A DNA stretch of 5,849 nucleotides from Bacteroidota bacterium (GTDB lineage Bacteria > Bacteroidota > Bacteroidia > B-17B0 > Aurantibacillaceae), in NCBI GenBank assembly GCA_947449125.1, contig CANFQR010000106.1, positions 1 through 5,849 on the forward strand, in the 5' to 3' direction. Positions 1 to 5,849 of this stretch are shown piece by piece. The translations under genes were made by a program, and so were the position numbers. Each line of letters opens with the position of its first letter. Position 1 is the first letter of the stretch. Under the pieces are notes generated by a model. The model saw only the letters and a program-made list of their open reading frames with translations, was not told where the DNA came from and did not search any database.

Positions 1-1
1 A

Positions 2-673
2 GAAGTAAAAACATACTGGCTACCAAACGGGGTTGATTTAAATTATTATGACCCTAAAAAAATTGAAAATAATAACTGGCGTAAAAAAAATAATTTTTCT
101 GACAATGATATTATTTTTTTATATGCAGGTATTATTGGAATAGCGCAAGGACTTGAAGTGATTTTAGAAGCAGCAAAAAACGTTTTAAATAAACCTTCTG
201 TGAAATTTGTATTTATTGGAAGTGGACCCGAAAAAGAAAAGTTAATCACGATTAAAAATGATCAAAATTTAGTTAATACATTTTTTTTAGAACCTGTATC
301 AAAGCTTGACATGCCAGCCATTCTTAAAACTATTAATGCGGCAATAATTCCATTAAAAAAATTAAATTTATTTTTAGGTGCCATTCCATCCAAAATATTT
401 GAAAATCTGTCCATGGAAGTCCCTATTTTATTAGGTGTAGATGGCGAGGCAAAAAAATTATTTATTGAAAAAGGAAATGCAGGTTATTATTTTGAACCCG
501 AAAATTCGGAACAATTAACCAATGTAATTTTCAAATTAATTGATGATAAAGAAAAGGCAAAAGAACTGGGAAGAAATGGTAGGTCCTTTGTAAATCTGCA
601 TTTTAACCGTGAAATAATTGCTAAACACTTTCATGAAAAACTTTTAGAATTAGATAAAAAAGGTAACAAATGA
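2..673 (+). CDS. GT4-type glycosyltransferase, C-terminal part (5' end outside window)
   Basis: The frame is open from the window edge to a TGA at 671-673, giving 223 residues of a longer protein. It shows the C-terminal Rossmann half of a GT-B retaining glycosyltransferase, which transfers sugar from a nucleotide-sugar donor at the cytoplasmic face of the membrane. Visible marks are LPNGVDLNYYDP (residues 7-18, the GT4 linker), a FLYAG strand (39-43) leading into GIAQGLE, a GSGPE turn (73-77), and GAIPSKIFE (126-134) followed by PILLGVDGEA, the donor-binding region. This pattern resembles WbuB/WcaI-like enzymes of surface polysaccharide synthesis. The first Glu of the usual E-x7-E motif is Gly126 here, while the second Glu (134) is kept. 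A GTG at 158 is internal: the GT4 linker and strand upstream of it are in frame, so the real start lies before base 1. The stop overlaps the next start (ATGA). The sugar and acceptor cannot be told. Confidence 0.9.
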   Translation, partial: EVKTYWLPNGVDLNYYDPKKIENNNWRKKNNFSDNDIIFLYAGIIGIAQGLEVILEAAKNVLNKPSVKFVFIGSGPEKEKLITIKNDQNLVNTFFLEPVSKLDMPAILKTINAAIIPLKKLNLFLGAIPSKIFENLSMEVPILLGVDGEAKKLFIEKGNAGYYFEPENSEQLTNVIFKLIDDKEKAKELGRNGRSFVNLHFNREIIAKHFHEKLLELDKKGNK

Positions 674-1890
674 AATTAAATATCAAACAACAGTTATTTT
701 ATTTTTTTCCGGTATTACTATGCTTTTGTTTACCCTTTGGGTCATTAGTTTTATCTGCCATTGTTGTTGCTTGGAGTTTATTTTCATTAGTAAATATTAA
801 TAAATCCGAAGTAATTAAAGGTATTAAGAACATTAACTTCTGGGCCCTTTTAGTATTTTTTACGTATACAGCGGCAAGTGCTCTGTTTTCAAAAAATAAA
901 CAAGAAGCAAGTTTTAATGTTGAAGTAAAAATGAGTTTTTTATTGTTTCCATTTTTCTTTTTTTGTTTTAGTTGGCCAATTCAATTAATTAAACGCTGTT
1001 TGGTATCTTTTGTCTCCGGATGCTTTTTTGCTGGCATACTGCTTTTAATAAGGTCTACCTACTATGCATTAAATGGCCATCCTGAATATTTTTTTTACAC
1101 ACAATATTCCAATTTTATTCATGCATCTTACTTTGCCATGTATTTAATTTTAGCCATTGCAATTATTTTTTTATTCTATCCTAAGTGGTTTCAATCTCAA
1201 AAAAGTGTGGTCTATGCGTCTTATTTTTTTATAGTGATTTTAACGGTGTCAATATTTTTATGCTCATCAAAGCTTGGAATAATTAGTTTTTTCATCTGCG
1301 TTCCATTGTTGTTTATTTATAAATTGAGGGCAATATTAAACCTAAAAAAAATAAGTTATTTAATGTTAGGATTATTTATTTTAATCATCATTACATTTAA
1401 ATTATTTCCTGAAACATTCAACAGATTATCTTCTCTTAAAGTAGTTTCATCAACATCATCAATTGATAAAACATCCTCTGAAAGCACATCTGTCAGAATT
1501 TTAATTTGGGAACAATGCATACAGTTAATCAAAGAAAATTTCTGGTTTGGAACCACGGTGGGTGATGCAAATGACAGACTATACCAATCCTACAAAGAAA
1601 ATGGTTTAACCGGAGCATTATCTCATCATTTAAATGCGCATAACCAATATTTTCAAACTTTTATTGGTCTTGGATTTTTTGGATTTATCATTCTACTCTT
1701 TCTTACATTTGGCTATCTAATAAAGAATATATTCAACAAACATTTTTTATTTATTTTATTTTCAATATTAATAATTCTGAATTTTTTAGTTGAAAGTATG
1801 TTGCAAACCTCAGCAGGTGTTTTATTTTTTTGTTTCTTTTTTTGCCTATTTAATAAGGCCAGCACCAAAGATCTATTAAATGAGAATTAA
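670..1890 (+). CDS. O-antigen ligase/polymerase-like (Wzy_C family) membrane protein
   Basis: This is a 406-residue, very hydrophobic polytopic inner-membrane protein. Likely membrane segments lie near residues 10-40 (one or two), 57-73, 87-101, 109-128, 153-170, 179-198, 200-218, 228-245, 328-350 and 358-395. A large hydrophilic loop at about 246-327, presumably periplasmic, carries the family signature: SVRILIWE (Arg276, Trp280), then NFWFGTTVGD, then HHLNAHNQY (His319, His320, His324, Asn325), followed directly by a membrane helix starting near GLGFFGF. This Arg...His-Asn loop is the known catalytic region of Wzy polymerases and WaaL ligases, which act on undecaprenyl-linked glycans. The segment IHASYFAMYL (150-159) is also typical of Bacteroidota members. 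Its start codon overlaps the glycosyltransferase stop by 4 bases, and its end overlaps the M23 gene by 11, which supports one operon for surface glycan assembly. Polymerase, O-antigen ligase and glycoprotein oligosaccharyltransferase cannot be separated from sequence, so no symbol is given. Confidence 0.85.
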   Translation: MKLNIKQQLFYFFPVLLCFCLPFGSLVLSAIVVAWSLFSLVNINKSEVIKGIKNINFWALLVFFTYTAASALFSKNKQEASFNVEVKMSFLLFPFFFFCFSWPIQLIKRCLVSFVSGCFFAGILLLIRSTYYALNGHPEYFFYTQYSNFIHASYFAMYLILAIAIIFLFYPKWFQSQKSVVYASYFFIVILTVSIFLCSSKLGIISFFICVPLLFIYKLRAILNLKKISYLMLGLFILIIITFKLFPETFNRLSSLKVVSSTSSIDKTSSESTSVRILIWEQCIQLIKENFWFGTTVGDANDRLYQSYKENGLTGALSHHLNAHNQYFQTFIGLGFFGFIILLFLTFGYLIKNIFNKHFLFILFSILIILNFLVESMLQTSAGVLFFCFFFCLFNKASTKDLLNEN

Positions 1891-3550
1891 AGTTCTGCAA
1901 ATATTTTTTTTAATTTGTTCGTACTTAACTGCCCAAAAAAGTTTTTATAACTGGCCCATTGATTCGCATTATATAATCACTGGCAACTATGGCGAATTAC
2001 GCCCCAATCATTTTCATGCTGGTATTGACTTTTCCACCAATAATAAACTCGATTTGCCTGTATACGCTATTAATGATGGTTATGTTTCAAGAATAAAAGT
2101 TAGTTCTGCTGGATATGGCAAATGCATTTATTTAACCCATGCCGATGGTAAAGTAAGTTTATATGCTCACTTAAATTCTTATTGCAAAACAATTTCAGAA
2201 ATTGTAAAAAAGGAACAATACAATAAACAAAATTTTGAAGTTGAATTGTTTCCAAATGCAAATACTATTTTAGTAAAAAAAGGAGAAATAATTGGTTTAT
2301 CTGGTAATTCAGGTGGTTCAACAGGCCCACATTTGCATTTTGAACTAAGAGATTTAAAAACTGAAACGCCGTTAAATCCATACTTTTATTTTGGCATAAC
2401 TGATACCGTTTTACCTACAATACAACATATTGGTTTATATAATTTAGCCGACACTACCTCCCCTAGTTTCATAAAATTGTTACCCGTAAAAAAAAATAAA
2501 AAAGATAGTCTTGAATTAGCTAATGATACCATTGTTATTAATACATCAATTATAGGTATTGGATTTTCTGCCTCAGACCAATTAGTAAATAAGGGTAATA
2601 CCAATAATATATTTAACGCTCAACTATTTTTAGACAACCAATTAATTTATGCTCATTCTATGAGAGAAATAAAATTTTCTGATGCTGTATTTGTTAATGA
2701 GTTTTGGGATCAAATTGAAATAAACAACAAGAACAAAATTAAATTACAAAAGTGTTTTATCCCAACTTTATTTCCTGAAGGAATTTATGATTATTACATC
2801 AATAAAGGCAGAATACAATTAAACGACACAAACTACCATACACTAAAACTAATTGTATCTGATGAAAACGGCAAAACCAATTTCTTAAAATTTGTAATTA
2901 AAACACGAGGATTTTCTAAATTCTCGAAGCCAAATACTACAGCTGAAAATTATATTAACTGCACTAAAGATTTTAGATTATTAAAAAATGGCATAAATCT
3001 GTTTGTACCTGCAAAAACTCTTTACTACAGTAAATTGGTAAAAATTGAAAATAATATTGAATCAACCAATCAATTAAAAATTCTTCCCGAAAACATAAAT
3101 TTAAATTCCTATTACAGTATTGGTTTTAAAAATTCAATTACTCGTAATAAAAACAATTCAAAATTAATTTTAAAAACGGGTAGTAATAACTACTTACCTC
3201 AAATTAAAAATGATTCGGTGTGTTTTTTTCCGAAAAAATTTGGAACATTTGAACTTGTTTATGATACAATTAAACCTACAATCAAAACAAGTTTGAAACC
3301 AAAACAACTGAAGAGAATAAAAAATCATAAAAGTTTTAGTTTTAAAATTTCAGATAATTTAAGCGGTATTTTAAACTACGACTTGTTTGTTAATGATAAA
3401 TGGGTAGTTGCCGAATATGATGCGAAAGTTAATTTATTGACTTACTATTTTGACTCGGAAACTCCATCCGGAAATTTAAAATTCAAATTAGAAGTTGAAG
3501 ATAAGTTTTCAAATAAATCGACCTTTTACTATATTCTTAAAAGACATTAA
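1880..3550 (+). CDS. Secreted M23 family metallopeptidase (LytM/lysostaphin-type)
   Basis: This 556-residue protein has an N-terminal signal peptide (about 1-18, ending SYLTA-Q). The M23 zinc peptidase domain spans about residues 30-170 and has every expected residue: HFHAGID (His46 and Asp50, zinc ligands), LYAHL (His97) and GPHLHFEL (His151 and His153, the latter the third zinc ligand). It should therefore be able to cleave peptidoglycan cross-bridges or stem peptides in the periplasm, unlike degenerate EnvC/NlpD-type members. The roughly 380 residues that follow are Asn/Lys-rich with no motif I recognise. The end (about 475-556, including SFKISDNLSGI and a final aromatic strand) looks like a beta-sandwich, Ig-like module. 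M23 proteins of this layout and length are, from memory, common in Bacteroidota. The ATG lies inside the ligase-like gene with no Shine-Dalgarno, so translation is probably coupled. A glycan-related role is inferred only from position. Confidence 0.92.
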   Translation: MRIKVLQIFFLICSYLTAQKSFYNWPIDSHYIITGNYGELRPNHFHAGIDFSTNNKLDLPVYAINDGYVSRIKVSSAGYGKCIYLTHADGKVSLYAHLNSYCKTISEIVKKEQYNKQNFEVELFPNANTILVKKGEIIGLSGNSGGSTGPHLHFELRDLKTETPLNPYFYFGITDTVLPTIQHIGLYNLADTTSPSFIKLLPVKKNKKDSLELANDTIVINTSIIGIGFSASDQLVNKGNTNNIFNAQLFLDNQLIYAHSMREIKFSDAVFVNEFWDQIEINNKNKIKLQKCFIPTLFPEGIYDYYINKGRIQLNDTNYHTLKLIVSDENGKTNFLKFVIKTRGFSKFSKPNTTAENYINCTKDFRLLKNGINLFVPAKTLYYSKLVKIENNIESTNQLKILPENINLNSYYSIGFKNSITRNKNNSKLILKTGSNNYLPQIKNDSVCFFPKKFGTFELVYDTIKPTIKTSLKPKQLKRIKNHKSFSFKISDNLSGILNYDLFVNDKWVVAEYDAKVNLLTYYFDSETPSGNLKFKLEVEDKFSNKSTFYYILKRH

Positions 3551-3567
3551 ATTATTTTTAATATCAT

Positions 3568-3602
3568 AAAAAAAGGCGAAAGAAATTCTTTCGCCTTTTT
3601 TT
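3568..3602. terminator. Bidirectional intrinsic terminator between convergent genes
   Basis: GGCGAAAG (3575-3582) and CTTTCGCC (3588-3595) form a perfect stem around a 5-base centre that can close by one more A-T pair. The stem is extended by A7 (3568-3574) facing T7 (3596-3602). The T run serves plus-strand transcription leaving the M23 gene (stop 18 bases before). The A run becomes a U run for minus-strand transcription leaving the S8 protease gene (stop at 3621). One hairpin therefore probably ends both transcripts. Confidence 0.93.
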
Positions 3603-3620
3603 CTAACTAATTATTTTTAA

Positions 3621-5231
3621 TTAGGTTTTTGTTTTTGCAAATTTATCCGCCATTTTAATTGCTTCGTATAAATTAACTATTCCAGCATTTTTACCAAGCT
3701 TTTCAAATTTTACCAATTCATCTTTAGTTCCCGGCTTAATTACCTTTTTTCCTTTATAGGTTTTAACACTACTTTTCACTAAAATCTTTTTAATTTGCTG
3801 TGGTGTTAATGAAGGATAGTATGATTTGAGCACTGCAGCAACACCAGCTGTAACAGGCGCAGCCATACTTGTACCGCTAGCGTCTTTATAGCCACCACCT
3901 GGCACTGTTGAATAAATATCAACTCCGGGAGCAAAAACATCTACAGTCTTTTTACCATAGTTTGAAAAAACGGCAACAATTTTATCATTAGCATGCCAGT
4001 CTAGGGCTCCAACATCTACAAAATTACTTGCCTCACCTTTTGTTTCAAATTTTTTACAAGGATAATGTGTTACTTTATCAATATCTAAATTATCATTTCC
4101 TGCAGCGTGAATTAATAAGACACCTTTACTTTCGGCATATTTAACGGCATCATCAACTACTTTTTTATTCCAACTATATTTTTTACCAAAACTCATATTA
4201 AGTATAGACGCTCCGTTATCTACAGCGTAAATAATTGCATTTGCAACATCCTTATCTCTTTCATCGCCTGAAGGAACACAGCGTAAAGCCATAATTTTTA
4301 CGTCTGCAGCAATACCATCCATTCCAATACCATTATTTCTTGATGCCGCAATTATTCCTGCCACATGGGTTCCGTGAAAACTATTTGGTCCTTTACAATC
4401 CGCATTTCCATAATTTTTTTCGTAAGAATTATTATAATCATCTCCAATAATAGTTCTTGGATCATAATCTAAATTAACACCACACTCAACATAAGTTTTA
4501 TATTGATCATAACCTTCTTTCATTAACAAAATAGCCTCATCTAAATTTTTTGCGCGACCGTTTTTCATAATGTTATTAGCAATCATTTTCATTTGCTTGT
4601 CATTTTTTTCGGTTGGCTCAAATTTTTTCAATGCTTCAAAATCAATTACCTCAAGATTTAAATTTGATTTAGCATTTTTATTTAAAGCTATAAATCCATC
4701 ATAAAAAAATTTAGTTTGGTTATATGCCCCTTCAAATTCTTCTTTAGTTTTATCGAAATCAGATTTAATTTGCTGGTACAATTTAAATTCGGCTAAATCT
4801 TGTTTGCTTTTAAAATCAGCTTCTGTTTTCCCTTGAAATTTAGGATTCATTTTACGCAATAATCTGGTCATTTCAAGATTATCACCGTCTACATTTTTTC
4901 CGTCTTTACCCCCAATAAAATTCCAACCATGTATATCATCAATATATCCATTATTATCATCATCAATACCGTTCCCTGCAATTTCTTTTGGATTTGTCCA
5001 CATTACACCTTTTAAATCTTCGTGCTCGTAATCTACTCCGCTGTCAATTACTCCAACAACTACCGTGGTTGACTTTTTGTCTTTTAATAATTCAGTGTAT
5101 GCTTTTTCAGTACTTACGCCATTAAACTTATCATTTAAAGGATCGAGGTTAAACCAATTTTGAGGTCTTTTTTCTTGAGCATTAAAAATTAAAGCCGAAA
5201 AAAGTGCTACTGATAAAAAAATTTGTTTCAT
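3621..5231 (-). CDS. Secreted subtilisin-like serine protease (S8 family)
   Basis: The protein has 536 residues, with a signal peptide at about 1-19 (MKQIFLSVALFSALIFNAQ). The complete S8 catalytic set is present: Asp63 in VIDSGVD, His286 in FHGTHVAG, oxyanion Asn379 in HAAGND, and Ser455 in GTSMAAP. It should be an active endopeptidase outside the cytoplasm. NGIDDDNNGYIDD (87-99) fits a DxDxNGxxD calcium-loop pattern and leads into HGWNF. Residues about 108-280 are an insert between the Asp and His blocks that is rich in Lys, Glu and Phe/Tyr and mostly helical in appearance. I see no separate I9-type propeptide, as only about 40 residues lie between the signal and the catalytic Asp block. 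There is also no C-terminal Por-type sorting domain, since the chain ends KFAKTKT soon after the catalytic fold. The gene converges on the M23 gene with a shared terminator and has its own candidate promoter. The leader before the ATG is A-rich with no Shine-Dalgarno, as is usual in this phylum. The substrate is unknown. Confidence 0.94.
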   Translation of the reverse strand: MKQIFLSVALFSALIFNAQEKRPQNWFNLDPLNDKFNGVSTEKAYTELLKDKKSTTVVVGVIDSGVDYEHEDLKGVMWTNPKEIAGNGIDDDNNGYIDDIHGWNFIGGKDGKNVDGDNLEMTRLLRKMNPKFQGKTEADFKSKQDLAEFKLYQQIKSDFDKTKEEFEGAYNQTKFFYDGFIALNKNAKSNLNLEVIDFEALKKFEPTEKNDKQMKMIANNIMKNGRAKNLDEAILLMKEGYDQYKTYVECGVNLDYDPRTIIGDDYNNSYEKNYGNADCKGPNSFHGTHVAGIIAASRNNGIGMDGIAADVKIMALRCVPSGDERDKDVANAIIYAVDNGASILNMSFGKKYSWNKKVVDDAVKYAESKGVLLIHAAGNDNLDIDKVTHYPCKKFETKGEASNFVDVGALDWHANDKIVAVFSNYGKKTVDVFAPGVDIYSTVPGGGYKDASGTSMAAPVTAGVAAVLKSYYPSLTPQQIKKILVKSSVKTYKGKKVIKPGTKDELVKFEKLGKNAGIVNLYEAIKMADKFAKTKT

Positions 5232-5252
5232 GTTGTGTGTTTAATGTTTTAA

Positions 5253-5260
5253 CAAATATA
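5253..5260 (-). promoter_or_regulatory. Bacteroidota-type -7 promoter box for the S8 protease gene
   Basis: On the minus strand this reads TATATTTG, a perfect match to the TAnnTTTG -7 element known from Bacteroidota. It lies 21 bases before the S8 ATG, which would give a leader of only about 15 bases. No good TTG-type -33 element is found at the usual distance upstream (around 5279-5283). A small dyad, TGATaATCA (5267-5275), lies in the spacer. In DNA this AT-rich a chance match is possible. Confidence 0.5.
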
Positions 5261-5351
5261 TTATTTTGATAATCATTTATTCTTACCGTTTAACAATTAT
5301 TTATAAGATTAATAGTCTAAACTGTGAAGTTATAGTGTATTATTAATCAAT

Positions 5352-5383
5352 AAAAAGCCCCTTCTTTATGAAAGAAGGGGCTT
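5352..5383 (-). terminator. Intrinsic terminator of the small Cys-rich protein gene
   Basis: AAGCCCCTTCTTT (5355-5367) and AAAGAAGGGGCTT (5371-5383) form a perfect 13-base-pair stem with a 3-base loop. On the minus strand the stem ends in GGGGCTTTTTA, giving a short U run, and it lies 20 bases after the stop codon of the 71-codon gene. On the plus strand the stem is followed by A's, so it acts for minus-strand transcription. It separates the small gene from the protease gene downstream. Confidence 0.9.
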
Positions 5384-5403
5384 AAAAAAAATTAATTTTT
5401 TAA

Positions 5404-5619
5404 TTATTTTTTTTCTGTTGCTTTAGTTTCAGATTCTGCTTTCTTTTTGCAGCAAGATTTTGCTTCAGCACCTTCTTTTTTCTCTCCGGCGCAAGCTTTT
5501 CCTTCACCTTTTTTGCAACATTCTTTTTTCTTTTTGTCTTTGTCATCACCATATGTATTGGCAACAACTGTGCTTCCTAACAAACCTGTGAAAGCAGCCA
5601 TTAAAATTAATTTTTTCAT
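5404..5619 (-). CDS. Small secreted Lys/Cys-rich protein with two Cys-Cys pairs, function unknown
   Basis: This is a 71-residue protein. Residues 1-20 are a clear signal peptide (two Lys, a hydrophobic core, then VVA before Asn21), with no lipobox, so the product should be soluble in the periplasm or outside. The mature part of about 51 residues has 17 Lys, 8 Glu and 3 Asp (net positive) and five cysteines: Cys34-Cys35, Cys43, and Cys56-Cys57. The layout ECCKKG...KAC...KSCCKKK reads as an imperfect duplication of a CCKK unit, with little hydrophobic content to form a core. Metal binding or a redox role is possible but is only inferred from the cysteines. I recall similar short CC-K-rich secreted proteins from Bacteroidota, none with a known function. 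The signal peptide, its own terminator and the A-rich leader support a real gene. The overlapping plus-strand frame (5447-5638) lacks such support. Confidence 0.8.
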   Translation of the reverse strand: MKKLILMAAFTGLLGSTVVANTYGDDKDKKKKECCKKGEGKACAGEKKEGAEAKSCCKKKAESETKATEKK

Positions 5620-5630
5620 GTTTTTTTATT

Positions 5631-5642
5631 TTAACTAGTTAA
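5631..5642. repeat. 12-base perfect palindrome upstream of the small Cys-rich gene
   Basis: TTAACTAGTTAA is its own reverse complement and lies 11 bases before the ATG at 5619. The place would suit an operator or a leader structure, but a 12-base palindrome in AT-rich DNA is not rare and no second copy was noticed nearby. No convincing TAnnTTTG box was found for this gene; TATTTTTA (5648-5655, minus strand) is one base off. Confidence 0.35.
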
Positions 5643-5717
5643 TACCATAAAAATAATATAATTCCTTTATGAAAAGTGTTAAAAAAACAAATTTTTATAG
5701 CTAAAAACTGATTTAAA

Positions 5718-5849
5718 TTATTTCAAGTCTACAATATCCAAAACCACCAACAAGGCAAAAACAATGGCTCCAATAAAGGTGAGGTGTAGTAATAAATCAA
5801 CAAAGAAATTAATTGTAATGGTTTTATTATCATGCCAATAAACAGCAAT
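5718..5849 (-). CDS. C-terminal 43 residues of a membrane protein (5' end outside window), unknown
   Basis: Reading the minus strand inward from the right edge, the frame stays open for 43 codons and stops at TAA (5718-5720). The peptide begins IAVYWHDNKTITINFF and continues into a hydrophobic stretch (about residues 24-39, FIGAIVFALLVVLDIV) that fits a last transmembrane helix, ending DLK. The coding look (hydrophobic run, sensible codon use, stop well before the next gene) supports a real gene end, but the piece is too short to name a family. It lies 98 bases upstream of the small Cys-rich gene on the same strand, with no strong terminator between, so read-through is possible. Confidence 0.55.
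   Translation of the reverse strand: MAVYWHDNKTITINFFVDLLLHLTFIGAIVFALLVVLDIVDLK

Noticed and set aside
158..160. GTG as a start codon for the first gene
   Set aside because: The frame is open upstream to base 2 and encodes the conserved GT4 linker (LPNGVD...) and FLYAG strand, so the GTG encodes an internal valine.
46..249. Minus-strand open frame antisense to the glycosyltransferase
   Set aside because: It is opposite a clearly conserved coding region and shows no recognisable motif. AT-rich coding DNA often leaves such frames open.
1089..1096. Run of eight T's in the ligase-like gene as a possible phase-variation tract
   Set aside because: Runs of 7 to 8 A or T are frequent across this AT-rich window, the run encodes ordinary Phe codons, and the gene is intact, so nothing points to switching.
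1356..1556. Minus-strand open frame inside the ligase-like gene
   Set aside because: It is antisense to the conserved loop of the ligase-like protein and has no independent coding support.
2386..2604. Minus-strand open frame inside the M23 gene
   Set aside because: It is antisense to an intact M23 gene and has no motif or leader that supports expression.
5447..5638. Plus-strand open frame of 63 codons
   Set aside because: It is the antisense shadow of the Lys/Cys-rich gene. Its Ser/Phe-rich product simply mirrors Lys and Glu codons, and it has no domain or promoter support.
5688..5697. CAAATTTTTA as a promoter (minus strand) for the small Cys-rich gene
   Set aside because: It misses the TAnnTTTG consensus by one base, would leave a leader of about 60 bases, and has no matching upstream element. 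It is not distinguishable from background.

Overview
The window comes from an AT-rich genome that looks like a member of the Bacteroidota. The signs are strongly A/T-biased codon use, A-rich leaders with no Shine-Dalgarno sequence, signal peptides ending in '-AQ', a perfect TAnnTTTG-type -7 box, and the best family matches (from memory) for the O-antigen-ligase-like, M23 and S8 proteins. No genus can be named from the sequence alone.

The left half (2-3550, plus strand) is a tightly packed three-gene run: the C-terminal part of a GT4-type glycosyltransferase, a polytopic O-antigen ligase/polymerase-like membrane protein, and a secreted M23 metallopeptidase. Each gene overlaps the next (ATGA, then 11 bases), so they are very probably co-transcribed and translationally coupled. 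The first two belong to surface polysaccharide assembly. The third is a cell-wall hydrolase-type protein whose link to the polysaccharide genes is positional only. A strong hairpin with A and T tracts on either side (3568-3602) closes this run and also closes the convergent gene opposite.

The right half (3621-5849, minus strand) holds three minus-strand genes. In transcription order they are the last 43 codons of a membrane protein entering from the right edge, a 71-residue secreted Lys/Cys-rich protein with two Cys-Cys pairs, and a 536-residue secreted subtilisin-like protease with an intact triad and a long insert between Asp and His. The small gene has its own terminator (5352-5383), and the protease has its own likely promoter (5253-5260), so these are probably separate transcription units.

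Nothing here makes a clear case for a new multi-gene system. The least explained item is the 71-residue Cys-pair protein. The other points of interest are the large S8 insert, the overlapping glycosyltransferase/ligase/M23 run, and a 12-base palindrome just upstream of the small gene. No rRNA, tRNA, CRISPR array, insertion sequence or riboswitch was seen, and no gene-free stretch exceeds 300 bases.
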